Below are positions 10,539 to 20,432 of a stretch of 64,000 bases of DNA, piece by piece (the stretch's first letter is position 1; the number at the start of each line of letters is the position of its first letter). The stretch is from Acrasis kona. Lineage: Eukaryota; Heterolobosea; Eutetramitea; Acrasida; Acrasidae. Location: NCBI GenBank assembly GCA_026419775.2, contig JAOPGA020000995.1, positions 56,599 to 120,598 on the forward strand, in the 5' to 3' direction. The position numbers and the translations under genes are program-made. The notes beneath the pieces are model-generated. The model searched no databases and was not told the origin of the DNA. It worked only from the letters and a program-made list of their open reading frames with translations.

Positions 10539-13500
10539 ATGTCTGTCGAGTATGCCAACGAACCATTACACATGAACACCGTGGATAAAAATGCAAATTT
10601 GAGTGCACTGGGAGCAACAATGTTCTCATTCCGCTATGTTACGGCAGACATTAGAAAGAGATTACTATCCTTTGGTGTCGGACTCACCACAATTATTATT
10701 GTTGTATCTGTTGTGAGCTTACTATACAACTCTGTACAAAAAGCGCCAATCATCTTTCTGAAACTATCCGAGGATCAAGCAGGGGATCAAGATTTACTAT
10801 TTACTGCTAAATTAACAAATCAAAGTACATCACCGTTCATAAACTCAACAGACTTTACACAAAGGCTACAAAAAAATGAATTAATTGGCAATTCATCAAG
10901 CCCCAGATGGATCGTGTTCGGTAACATTGTTAACAAGAGGGATCCAGACAAGAACATATCGGCACTTCTTTTAATGGTTGACTCTGAGCACGAACAAAAC
11001 GTGGGTATTGGCCACTCATGGCCTTACCGTCCTTTAGGAGAGGGCGAATGTCACATTCGAAACTCCCTACTATCAGCGCTCGACATTGCCCCTAACAGGG
11101 GGCACAAAGTAAACTTGAGAGTCGAGTTGTCCACATTCATCAATGTACTTTCGGGTCAAACAATAGCCATCAACGAGGGAGCAACCGACGATCCGGAGCA
11201 ACAATTAGCACCAACGTCAGTCACATCAAAAGATGTTCGAAACTTGATTCACTACTTTTTGGACACGCAGGGCATCAACTCCACGCAACCCATCTACGTC
11301 AACATTACAGAAATCGCAAAACGAACAGGAACGATCATACCGCCTCCAATCAAACGCGTCATTGATTTAACCGGTGGCATTTGGATCTCACCCGAGGCCT
11401 TAATGGACACATTCCTGCCGGTCAACTCGACCACCGACTATTCTCATTGGGGAATAGGCGGCGAGTACAGCGTGGTGGACAGCGTCGACTCCTCGTATAC
11501 CAAATATGCATCGGCATTAGGTAATGTGGTGGTGTTAGATTACCGATACGTCATGAGCGCCATCGAAACCGAATTTCGACAAAATGCAGATCTAAACGTA
11601 ATACTCACTGCCGTAAACTACAGGGACCGATTCTATTCGGCATTACGAAATTTCAAAATGCAACATTATGCATTAACAGTAGTTGCCAAATACAGCGAGC
11701 GCTACAAAACATATTTGAGGACCGAAAAAGAAATGGACATTGACATTTTGAATTTGACCAATTCCATTTCAAGAACTATGGGCGTTTCTTATCCAGTCAC
11801 TGCCACTCTACCATTAGCGGTCGCTCTCAAGGGAACTAGATTCATCAGCATGTTCTTGGATCAAATCTTCACCGGAGTGGTGCTCATGTTGGCTGTACTG
11901 GGCATCATATTGATATTCGCTCTCTTGTTAGCAAATGTAGAAGAAAAGACCTATGAGTACGGTATGTTACGTGCATTGGGTTTGAAACAAAATACATTAA
12001 TACAGGTGATCATGAGCCAGAGCATGTACTTTGCTATACCTGGCGTTGTGATCGGAATGGCGCTGAGTGTTAGCTTGAACTTTTTGGTTAGCTACGGCAT
12101 AGCTTATGCCACTAGCTTACCTTTTGATAAAGTAGATCCTTTCGAATACACTTGGATAGCGGTGGTGGTACCCGTCGCACTCGGTATATTCATCCCTACC
12201 ATAGCTAACATCATTCCTATACAAAGGGCTTTGGGGCGTAGCTTGAGAGATAGCTTAGACGTAACTAGACAAAGCTTTAATGAAACTAGCGTACAGATGA
12301 TTAAGCTAGAAGAGCTAGGATTGGAGCCATGGCAAACTGCCTTAGCTAGCTTAATGGTTGTAATTGGTTTTTGTGTTTATTATGGTGTTCCTTTTGCATT
12401 TGTGTTTCAACAATTTCCTCTCTTCTTTTTAATTCTTAATACTATTCTTATGGGCATGTTGTTTGGTTTGTGCATGATTGCAGTAGTTCTACAGCCCATT
12501 TTGGAGCGTAGCTTATTGTACGTGATGCTGTGGGGCAGCGAGCGTCGATTATTGACCTTGATTACTAAAAATCTAGCTGGTCATCGAACGCGTAGTAGAA
12601 AAACGTTCATGATGTTCACGCTAGCTGTAGCGTTTGTTATTTTTGCAGGTGTAGCCTTTTCTCTTCAAGCTACCAATATTATTAGTAGCGTGGAGAGTTT
12701 AATTGGTGCTGACGTCATTGTACAGAGCAGAACTACGCTCTATAAACTACCGGAACAACAAATTGATGATTTTCTTAATAAACAAAAAGAAAACGGAATC
12801 ATAAAAGATTTCGGATATGCATCCAGTCATTTGACAACCTTACCATTCATTAATCTTGTTCAATTGAGTCCATTGTCTTATTTTCCAACTTGTGATGTTA
12901 AAGTGTTTGCCATAAGCGAGAATTTCCTCCAATTCACTTTTACAAAATACTTTTTGTATACTAGTCATGACCAGTATAGTCCTAATATGACTTATGAAAT
13001 GGTCGATGGAAAACCAGATGTCTTCCGTTCTTTGTACGTGGATGCTGGTAAAGCCGTCTCTCCTAACGAACAAATTGGGTTCCAACCAGGTCACGTCATC
13101 TATGATGCTTACAAATTGGGACACAATCGTACATCTGATAAATTTGATCCATCCACAAAATATAAAACTTATGTAGACATGGTAATTAGTGATGCCATGC
13201 AGATTAAAATCAGTGCACAACGCGAAAATCCATTACAATTGCGCGTCTTCTCTCACCATCCAAAAACAGGAGAGAGCGGTGGTACTGATTTTATAGGAAA
13301 GGCCAGAGCGTTAGTGTACAAGGTTCCCGGATTCTTCTTTTCTAGCTATGAAGTGAGCGCTCATAACTCTCCAGTGCTAATCACTTGGGATACTTATTTA
13401 CAAATAGCGAAAGAAGCTGCAGATACGGTCAAATATAAATATACTGCCAAGACTGTCTTAAAAGAAAAGCTTTTACTTCGTTATGTAGATGGTGTTACTG

Positions 13501-14018
13501 ATAAGCAACGCGAGTCCATTTTGAATGGATTGAGAAGCATGGTCAATAGTGACTTTACAATACTACAGGATGTAAATGACATTAAGGCGTCCACTCATAC
13601 AGCAACTACCGTCTTGTTGGGCTTCTTTGATATTGTTGCTGCTATTGCAGTATTACTGTGCTTCTTCATGTTGACCGTGTCGTTCACCGCCAATGTGAAG
13701 GAGAACAGTTGGGAATTTGGAGTGTTGAGGAGCATAGGGTTGAGCGTGAGCAAGTTGGTGAGAGCTTATATCTATGAAGCTCTAGTTTTGGTCATTTCTG
13801 CGTTTTTCTGTGGCACTGTTATTGGATTGGCCATTGCCATGACTTTGATATCTCAATTCAACTTGTTTTTACAAATGCCCTTCATGTTTGAGTTCCCTTA
13901 TTGGTTGTTTGGTTCCATTGGGTTGATGGCTGTTGTTGTTGCAGTGCTTGGTAGTTACTTCCCCGCCAGAGAACTTAGAAAGAAGGAAATTGCTTATGTA
14001 TTGCGTGGATTAGAATAA
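10539..14018 (+). CDS. FtsX-like permease-domain membrane protein
   Basis: A single exon encodes 1159 aa. An N-terminal TM helix (IIIVVSVVSLLY, ~residues 50-62) is followed by a ~370-residue extracytosolic-type domain. Then come two FtsX/MacB-type permease modules of several TM helices each: one after VVLMLAVLGIILIFALLL, the other at the C-terminus. Both carry the family signature after the first helix (YEYGMLRALGLK and WEFGVLRSIGLS). Bacterial FtsX permeases pair with an ABC ATPase; no ATPase is fused or adjacent here. Long single-chain forms occur in protists. The substrate or mechanical role is unknown. Confidence 0.88.
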   Translation: MSVEYANEPLHMNTVDKNANLSALGATMFSFRYVTADIRKRLLSFGVGLTTIIIVVSVVSLLYNSVQKAPIIFLKLSEDQAGDQDLLFTAKLTNQSTSPFINSTDFTQRLQKNELIGNSSSPRWIVFGNIVNKRDPDKNISALLLMVDSEHEQNVGIGHSWPYRPLGEGECHIRNSLLSALDIAPNRGHKVNLRVELSTFINVLSGQTIAINEGATDDPEQQLAPTSVTSKDVRNLIHYFLDTQGINSTQPIYVNITEIAKRTGTIIPPPIKRVIDLTGGIWISPEALMDTFLPVNSTTDYSHWGIGGEYSVVDSVDSSYTKYASALGNVVVLDYRYVMSAIETEFRQNADLNVILTAVNYRDRFYSALRNFKMQHYALTVVAKYSERYKTYLRTEKEMDIDILNLTNSISRTMGVSYPVTATLPLAVALKGTRFISMFLDQIFTGVVLMLAVLGIILIFALLLANVEEKTYEYGMLRALGLKQNTLIQVIMSQSMYFAIPGVVIGMALSVSLNFLVSYGIAYATSLPFDKVDPFEYTWIAVVVPVALGIFIPTIANIIPIQRALGRSLRDSLDVTRQSFNETSVQMIKLEELGLEPWQTALASLMVVIGFCVYYGVPFAFVFQQFPLFFLILNTILMGMLFGLCMIAVVLQPILERSLLYVMLWGSERRLLTLITKNLAGHRTRSRKTFMMFTLAVAFVIFAGVAFSLQATNIISSVESLIGADVIVQSRTTLYKLPEQQIDDFLNKQKENGIIKDFGYASSHLTTLPFINLVQLSPLSYFPTCDVKVFAISENFLQFTFTKYFLYTSHDQYSPNMTYEMVDGKPDVFRSLYVDAGKAVSPNEQIGFQPGHVIYDAYKLGHNRTSDKFDPSTKYKTYVDMVISDAMQIKISAQRENPLQLRVFSHHPKTGESGGTDFIGKARALVYKVPGFFFSSYEVSAHNSPVLITWDTYLQIAKEAADTVKYKYTAKTVLKEKLLLRYVDGVTDKQRESILNGLRSMVNSDFTILQDVNDIKASTHTATTVLLGFFDIVAAIAVLLCFFMLTVSFTANVKENSWEFGVLRSIGLSVSKLVRAYIYEALVLVISAFFCGTVIGLAIAMTLISQFNLFLQMPFMFEFPYWLFGSIGLMAVVVAVLGSYFPARELRKKEIAYVLRGLE

Positions 14019-14202
14019 ATTTATTGTTTTGAAATTAATCTTGTTCACTATGAGATGATTTTGTTAATTCGGAATGGTGTATGAAAACGATTTGCAAATT
14101 AAAAGTATGAACAACGCAGAACATGGTACAAAAAAGTTTAATATCGCACAAAATCACCAGGTCTGTAGAGAACATTCACATTAAGATGCTCCACCTTGTG
14201 TA

Positions 14203-14465
14203 TTATTCCGCACTCCTATCAGAACTCGATCCTTCAAGAGCTGATTCTTCATCTTGGTTAGAGCTCGGGACTGTTAATAAATTTTGATCTTCGTTTAATT
14301 GTTTGACAACCTCACGTTGTTAATTAAAATGTTTATTGCTGTCACTACCTTTGAGAGAGGAATCGATTGCTTCTTTTGCTCATCCCTTGTTGGAAGATGG
14401 TACCTCTTTGGCTTGTTGCAACTCTCAGAATCATCAGACGGGTCCAGAACGATGTTCAACTCCAT
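14203..14465 (-). CDS. Small uncharacterised protein, two exons
   Basis: Exons 14465-14349 and 14310-14203, with a 38-nt intron (GTAGTG..GTGAG) and phase 0, give 74 aa. It is hydrophilic. A basic middle (KPKRYHLPTRDEQKK) is followed by an acidic Ser-rich tail (DEESALEGSSSDR). No domain is recognised. The upstream ATG at about 14518 opens only a two-codon frame. The start is 125 bp from the divergent esterase gene, so the two may share a promoter. Confidence 0.5.
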
Positions 14466-14590
14466 CTTGTTGGAAATCCTTATTATTTTACAACGATGAA
14501 AAGTTTTTGAACAAAATTCATGCCATTGTAAAGTGACACGTTGTTTTATACCATTTTTGCACAAAATCTTACGGTATATTTACGTATTTT

Positions 14591-15535
14591 ATGAATTGTC
14601 TACGCCTTATCACACTTGCGTTTATCGTCGCTTTTGTTACGGCGAACACAAGAGGTTGTGGCAAAAGACATAAAGAAGGATTCAACAGTAATAAAGACAA
14701 CCACAAGTTACAGTCAGGAGGAAGAACTCGTACATATGCAGTCAATGTGCCAGAAGGATATAACAATGATTTGAATAAAGAATGGCCACTCATAATTGAT
14801 TTCCACGGCAATGGAGGCTCCCCTGAGAAGCAGTATGAGAATTCTAGATACTACAAATACAATCAAGGACAGAAGTATATTGTTGTTTATCCCGCAGGTG
14901 TTGAAAAGCACTGGCAAGGACCCTCATATGCCGTTAAGGGAGTTAATGACCTCGCATTTGTCACTGACCTTTTGGAACACATCAGAGACAACTACTGCAT
15001 TGACAACAACCGTTTGTATGCTAGCGGAAAGTCTATTGGTGGAGGGTTTGTTGATATACTGGCTTGCTCTCCGGAGGGAAATCCATTCTCTGCCTTTGCA
15101 ATGGCTGCACCTGCCCTATACGCAGAGGCCAATCCACAATTCAAATGCCCATACAAGAGAGCCATATTACAGGCCCACGGCACAAATGACCAGACCATTC
15201 CATACAAGGGCTCTAGCAGTGGTAAAGGTGGACCCATTCCCTCCATTCTTGAATGGGTTTCTAGATGGGGAAAGAGAAATGGATGTAGCAATCAAGACAT
15301 GAAGACTCTTATCAGGGAATGTGACGGATACAAATTATTTACCTACTCGTGTAATGGTTATGACAAAATCGTACAACACTACCAGGTAATTAATAATGGT
15401 CACTGCTGGCCGAGCACATCTAGAGCGACAACAGATGGTAGAAGAGACTATTGCGGACCCTATTTGTTTGACTACACACCCAGAGTTCTAGAATTCTTCT
15501 CAAGATGGAATAAAAAAAATGCACCGTCAACTTAA
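14591..15535 (+). CDS. Secreted feruloyl esterase / CE1-like alpha/beta hydrolase
   Basis: 314 aa, single exon. A signal peptide is evident (LRLITLAFIVAFVTA, cleavage near residue 19). The hydrolase core begins PLIIDFHGNGG (oxyanion region). The nucleophile is S148 in ASGKSIGGGF, the acid D200 in HGTNDQTIPY and the base H271 in NNGHCWP. Spacing and motifs fit the polyhydroxybutyrate-depolymerase/feruloyl-esterase type. Several Cys suggest secreted disulfides. The likely role is digesting plant or microbial polymers outside the cell or in food vacuoles. The exact substrate cannot be told. The stop overlaps the convergent small ORF by 4 bp (TTAA). Confidence 0.87.
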   Translation: MNCLRLITLAFIVAFVTANTRGCGKRHKEGFNSNKDNHKLQSGGRTRTYAVNVPEGYNNDLNKEWPLIIDFHGNGGSPEKQYENSRYYKYNQGQKYIVVYPAGVEKHWQGPSYAVKGVNDLAFVTDLLEHIRDNYCIDNNRLYASGKSIGGGFVDILACSPEGNPFSAFAMAAPALYAEANPQFKCPYKRAILQAHGTNDQTIPYKGSSSGKGGPIPSILEWVSRWGKRNGCSNQDMKTLIRECDGYKLFTYSCNGYDKIVQHYQVINNGHCWPSTSRATTDGRRDYCGPYLFDYTPRVLEFFSRWNKKNAPST

Positions 15536-15964
15536 TAAACCAAAGTGACTTTGAAACCATCACCAATATTCTTGCACAACAAAACTTCTACTTTTCTATG
15601 TCTGTCTGGCGTAGGTTCAAAACAAATTCTAAAAATGCCATTGATGGATAAACAATTACGGCTTTTTTCAAACTCTTGCATTTTCTATTAAAACCTCCGT
15701 CAGTATAAAATTATCAGGCTAACTAAATGCGATAAATCGATATGTGACGTATCACGGTCTCGTAGCCTAAGTGCTATCGTCTACCGTTAGCATATCAGAG
15801 TACTATAACTGTACATAGATGTGAAGCCATATTATTCATACAATAGACTACACCATTAAGCATATTTCTATTTATTGCCTGCATCAACGAAATTTTCCAT
15901 GTTTATTATGGTTTTTCTGATTTTGTGACAATCCCACGGAGAATAGACTTCCACGTATTGACAT
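15532..15964 (-). CDS. Probable small minus-strand gene, exons partly resolved
   Basis: The last exon is coding-like. From ATG at 15681 to a stop at 15532 it encodes 49 residues, including NGIFRICFEPTPDRHRKV and a beta-rich end (GDGFKVTLVY). Further upstream, an ATG at 15962-15964 opens a short coding-like stretch (MSIRGSLFSVGLSQ). It lies only 38 bp from the start of the divergent gene at 16003, a spacing common here. I could not join the two with consistent phase. The 49-residue ORF may therefore stand alone, or be the last exon of a spliced gene. Confidence 0.38.
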
Positions 15965-16002
15965 AAAAATCGGAGATAAATTGGGTTACAAATATAAAAA
16001 CA

Positions 16003-16892
16003 ATGAGTCTATCACCAGTCTATGTACCAGTTGAGGTTGGACCAAACTTTTGGAACATCCGCGCAGATTTCAATGTTCTGTACGTTGTTAACATTTGTAA
16101 GTTGATATTTTGTTGATGTTTGACCTTGCAGATACACAAATGTCCATCATCAAACTACCAAATGGCAAGTTTCTTCTCATTGATACTGTAGATTTGACAG
16201 AGGGCCTTAAAGCCCAAATCGACAAACTAACCAACAACGGATCAGACATTGAAGCTATTGTTGGTGTCCATCCCTTCCATACCATGTATTTCCAAAAGTT
16301 CTATGATGCTTACCCTAATGCTGAATACTATGGAACACCAAGGCACGTACGAGTCCAAACTAAGATACCCTGGAAGGGCGATCTCACAAACTGTGCAGTC
16401 CAAACAAAATGGGCTCCAGATGTTGAATTCCGCATCCCAGAAGGAGCAGAATTTGTAGACCCAAAGCCAGAGAAGTCAAACCACTTCTCGTGTGCATGGG
16501 TGTACCATAGACCCAGCAAAACCATTCACATTGACGACACCGTCATGTTTGCTGAGGCACCAGGTTTCTTAATGAGATTATTTGGCTTCAAAAAAGGAAC
16601 CATGGCATTCCATCCAAGCATCAAGGGACCCGGTCTTTTGCCCCACCCTGACTCACCTTTTGTTTTCAGAGACTGGGTCAACAAGGTGATCCAAGATTGG
16701 GATTTTGAGAACATAGTTACCGCCCACGTTGGAAATAAGATTGGAGGTGCAAAAGCATTGTTGAAGGAAACCGTTGATGCAGCTGAACCAATGTTCAGAG
16801 ACTTACATGAGCAAAAGAAGAAGAAACCTTCACAAGATGATTGGGAATCTCCCATCAAGAGCAGCAACGACCAAAATTGTGAGTGCGGATAA
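16003..16892 (+). CDS. Metallo-beta-lactamase-fold-like protein
   Basis: Exons 16003-16096 and 16132-16892 (35-nt intron) give 284 aa. The N-terminal strands (LYVVNIYTQMSIIKLPNGKF, LLIDTVDL) and the following VGVHPFHTMYFQKFY, then YYGTPRHVR, resemble the MBL-like fold of DUF4336-type proteins. CAWVYHRPSKTIHIDDTVMF and IVTAHVGNKIGG supply later His/Asp positions. The classical HxHxDH metal motif is not present, so a hydrolytic dimetal centre is uncertain. A Lys-rich C-terminus ends in NCECG. The fold call is moderate; the reaction is unknown. Confidence 0.65.
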
Positions 16893-17113
16893 ATTTTTTA
16901 ATAAAAGTGTTGTTTGTGATTCAGCTTTCATTTGACTCCTGCGACACTATAATGATAGTTCGTTTTAACAAAAAGTCATCGCTTGCGGGCCCTATGTCGG
17001 ATTGTTTCAGAATGTTTCCCCGACTGTCTCTTCATGTCAGTCGTCGGTTGCATCCCAACCGAACGTACGTTTTAATTGTAAGAAAAGATATAGAGTAAGC
17101 AGTAAACAACATC

Positions 17114-18619
17114 ATGACGGAGATGGATGTCGCAGTGCCAGTACATCCTGTCAGAAGGTTGTTGAATAAAGTGCCCACTTTCAATAGATGGTTTGCTCTA
17201 GCTGCTGCAGCGATAATGATGCTCGCAGGTGGTACTACATACGTTTTTGCAACAATATCATTATCGATGAAGGTTAGAATGGAGTATCTTCAATATCAAA
17301 TATCCTTTATTGGTACAATGAGTGCTGCAGGTAACATTATGGGGATCCTTCCTGCATTGTTCCATGACTTTATGGGTCCAAGGCCAACAGCATTATTGTC
17401 TGGAGTAGTAATGGCATTTGGGTACGGACTTGTCTACATGGCACTGCAAAAATGGTTTTACACAAGTTTTTGGATGGTTGGATGCTTCTATTTGGTATTC
17501 TCTGCTGGGGAGTCTGCATGCTTTACAAGTGCAATGGCAACATCTATAAAGAACTTTAATCCTAAACACAGAGGTAAAGTGAGCGGTGTGCTGAGTTGCA
17601 TTTATGGTATATCGAGTGCTATCTTCTCATTTATATATCAACATGTTTTCCATCAAGAGCTTCTTGGTTTCGTGTTCTTTGTAACAGTGTTTGTTGGAGT
17701 AGTACCAATTGTGTGTGGAATCTTTTTAAATGTTGTTCCAAAAGACTTTGATAGAAGTAGGAGAGAGAATCTTGTACAACAGCAAATTGAGGAGGAGCAG
17801 AGATACATTCTTGAGAAGGAGGAGGGAACTGATGTAAAACACATTGGCACCGTTAATGAACCAGATGAAGAGCAAGAAGAACCTGTTGTTGAAGAAGACA
17901 TAATTCCACCAAAACAAGACGATAGTGTCTCTCCACTCGTAATGATTCGTTCCATTGACTTTTATTTGTTTGCTTTCATCGTTTTTGCATGTATGGGTTC
18001 TGGTCAAACCATTGTGAACCACATCGGAACTGCTGTTGAAAGTTATGGAGGCAACAAGAACTCAATCTCCAGCATCATGATTGTTAACTCTATCGCCAGT
18101 TGTTTGGGACGTGTTCTTTTTGGATTCACATCCGATAGATTGTCGGCCTATGTGATCAGACCTGCTTTCTTAAACTACGCCCTTTTAATGATGAGTGTGT
18201 CTGCTTATGGATTTGCGTTCACTAATCCAGGAATTCTAGTATACTTTTTGACTTTTGGTGTTGGTTTCTCATACGGAGGTGTTAACGCCATTATTATTGC
18301 TTATCTTGCTGACAGATTCGGACCAAAATTCCTCGGCATGAACAACACAATTAGTAAATTAGGAGCCCTTATCGGAAACTTTTTATTGTCGACTGCACTT
18401 GCTGGTGCAATCTATCAAGCAAACACCAGAGGAGGTGGAAATATTTGTAGAGGAAGAGAGTGCTACCAGTCAACATTTTTAATTGTAGCATCCATTTGTT
18501 TGGCAGGGTTCGTATGTTCACTAGTATTAATGCACCGCAACCAAGGCATGTACGCTAAGATAAGAGAAAAGACTGCCATGGAGAACAGCGCAAAAATGTT
18601 TAAAACAGTTAAGGTTTAA
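17114..18619 (+). CDS. Major facilitator superfamily transporter (nodulin-like/MCT type)
   Basis: 501 aa without introns. About 12 TM helices lie in two halves, split by a long acidic cytoplasmic loop near residues 210-270 (DEEQEEPVVEEDIIPPKQ). The N-terminus begins FNRWFALAAAAIMMLAGGTT, as in nodulin-like MFS proteins. The second half has the repeat SCLGRVLFGFTSDRLS, an MFS loop-type Gly/Arg/Asp motif. Its likely substrate is a small organic anion or other solute; none can be named from sequence. It is convergent with the minus gene ending at 18649, 29 bp away. Confidence 0.88.
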   Translation: MTEMDVAVPVHPVRRLLNKVPTFNRWFALAAAAIMMLAGGTTYVFATISLSMKVRMEYLQYQISFIGTMSAAGNIMGILPALFHDFMGPRPTALLSGVVMAFGYGLVYMALQKWFYTSFWMVGCFYLVFSAGESACFTSAMATSIKNFNPKHRGKVSGVLSCIYGISSAIFSFIYQHVFHQELLGFVFFVTVFVGVVPIVCGIFLNVVPKDFDRSRRENLVQQQIEEEQRYILEKEEGTDVKHIGTVNEPDEEQEEPVVEEDIIPPKQDDSVSPLVMIRSIDFYLFAFIVFACMGSGQTIVNHIGTAVESYGGNKNSISSIMIVNSIASCLGRVLFGFTSDRLSAYVIRPAFLNYALLMMSVSAYGFAFTNPGILVYFLTFGVGFSYGGVNAIIIAYLADRFGPKFLGMNNTISKLGALIGNFLLSTALAGAIYQANTRGGGNICRGRECYQSTFLIVASICLAGFVCSLVLMHRNQGMYAKIREKTAMENSAKMFKTVKV

Positions 18620-18648
18620 TGCGTCAAAAAATAAATTTATTACTATTG

Positions 18649-19371
18649 TTAACAAAGATTCTTGGTCCTGTCCTGTATGTTATTTTGCATGCTCATTCTT
18701 TTTATAATGTTTGAATCATAAAACGGTTGTTTTCTCCAGGTAATTAAATACGTATTGAGCACATAGGACTTTTCTTGTTCGTTAAGGCTGTTTACAATAG
18801 TGCTCTTGATGTCAAATTCTTGTTCAAACATGTTTATGTAGTTTTGCATCATTTCTATACGGTCGAAGGGGTTGATGAGGGTATTGTAAGGCCCCTTGTC
18901 GCTACTTGCAATGTATTGGTGATTCGAATCAATTTGTGAGTTCAAATGCTGTTTACATTTTGTAATGGTCTTCTTCATCTGTGTGAGTAAATCGTAATCT
19001 AAAAGTGTTATGAATCTCGAAATAGTGCTCTTACGTTTCTCCACAACTTCTACAAGATTTTTATGTGTTTCTTCTACTAATTGTGAGCTTAGTTGTTAAC
19101 CGCTGGTTTGCGTCGTACATTTCGTCACAATTGAAATTGATCTATAATTTATTTTTGTATCCGCATTACTTTCTTCTATAGTTGGTAGCAGAGATGCAGC
19201 AGAGCCGTAATCAGAGAGGTGTGTAATGCCTAATTCGTGTGTCTGTTTCCATGTCGAAGTTGTCGCAATAAATTGCTGGTATTGTGATTCGATAAAATCC
19301 GAAACTAGTTTGGACTTGGTTGGTTTTTCCTTTGGTTTTCCATAGCTTGAGAATGTGAAAGGTTTAGACAT
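18649..19371 (-). CDS. Uncharacterised helical protein
   Basis: Exons 19371-19119 and 19076-18649 (42-nt intron GTACG..TTAG) give 226 aa. The N-terminus is Lys/Pro-rich (YGKPKEKPTKSKLV). The rest is mostly helical, with coiled-coil character (EETHKNLVEVVEKRK, LLTQMKKTITKCKQHL). No family is recognised. Its start codon is 17 bp from that of the divergent DUF4485 gene, inside a perfect palindrome. Shared regulation is therefore likely, and a role with that centrosomal/ciliary-type partner is possible but unproven. Confidence 0.62.
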
Positions 19372-19388
19372 TTTGTATCGTTTACAAA

Positions 19389-20349
19389 ATGTTGGATGGA
19401 AAAGATGAACCTGAGATGTACGGCGCGAACATGCTAGATGTTGAGTTTGATACATTAGTACATGGGATATTAACAAAGTTCGCGAAAAGACTATCAAAAA
19501 ATAAAGTGGAACATATACGTATAGCACAGGTTAGTGGTTTGGAGTACTCTTGTCTAAAACATCAAGTGGATCAATAAACTAAGAGAGCTATCTCCAAACG
19601 ATGTATGGAAAAAGAATAGAAATTTATACATTCAGCTGCTGAAGTCTCAGCTAGAGAACAGATTAATAAATCTTGAGCCTCCGTTTGACAAGTCGCCACC
19701 TGATGGACCACTACCAAAGTTACCATCGTGGATGAGTATATACTTACTAAACCCCAAGCCAACAAAAATTCAATACTTTAATGAGGACGGCTCTAAAATG
19801 AAGACAAAGGAAGTGGTGGTATTTGAGACGAGAGAAGCTTCTCACTCTAACAGGCCTATACCAACACAAAAATTAAATAATGCTCGTTCACAAAATAATA
19901 ATATAAGCACCAAGTTCTCTTCATCTCAAAGAAATCCCACTCAAAACGGTGACATAACTTTGAACTACAGTATCATGGAGGGTGACAATAATAAAAATGC
20001 ACAGTACTCAACTACAGTAATAGTAGATGACTTACACAGGTATTCTGATGTGTCTCAGCGACTGCACAGAACTCAAAATCAGAAACAAAAGCGTATGGAA
20101 AATAAGATGTACATACAGCATCTAGAAACTCAAATCATAGATGAAAAATCAAAAAGGTTAATAATGGAAAGAACTTTACGGGCAGAGAATGAGAATCTTT
20201 CAGAGCAGGTGCGTCAACTCCAGGCTGAGCTTGAAACCTTAAAGTCAGTCAAAGATGATGATAAAGCTACGTCATCAGATTTAGAATTTCTAGACTATCT
20301 CACAAGATTCTCGTGTGCATGTTCGAATCTAATACAGAAACAAACATAG
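19389..20349 (+). CDS. DUF4485 coiled-coil protein (CEP112-like)
   Basis: Exons 19389-19529 and 19567-20349 (37-nt intron) give 307 aa. Residues ~45-95 hold the DUF4485 signature: WINKLRELS, then WKKNRNLYIQLLKSQLENRL, then PPFDKSPPDGPLPKLPSWMS. In animals this domain starts CEP112, a centrosomal/ciliary coiled-coil protein. A low-complexity Asn/Ser-rich middle follows. The C-terminal ~90 residues form a coiled coil (MYIQHLETQIIDEKSKRL, LSEQVRQLQAELETLK). It is shorter than animal CEP112. The likely site is a microtubule-organising centre or basal body, inferred from family knowledge. Confidence 0.75.
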
Positions 20350-20432
20350 TCCAATATAAAAATATTTATTGTAATCTAACATCTTACTTCAACCACTATT
20401 TTGTTAGAGTGACTGGCAGTGAGAGACAACAT

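Noticed and set aside
16883-17098. 71-residue plus-strand frame between the MBL-like and MFS genes
   Set aside because: It starts at the previous gene's stop region with no coding pattern; probably UTR.
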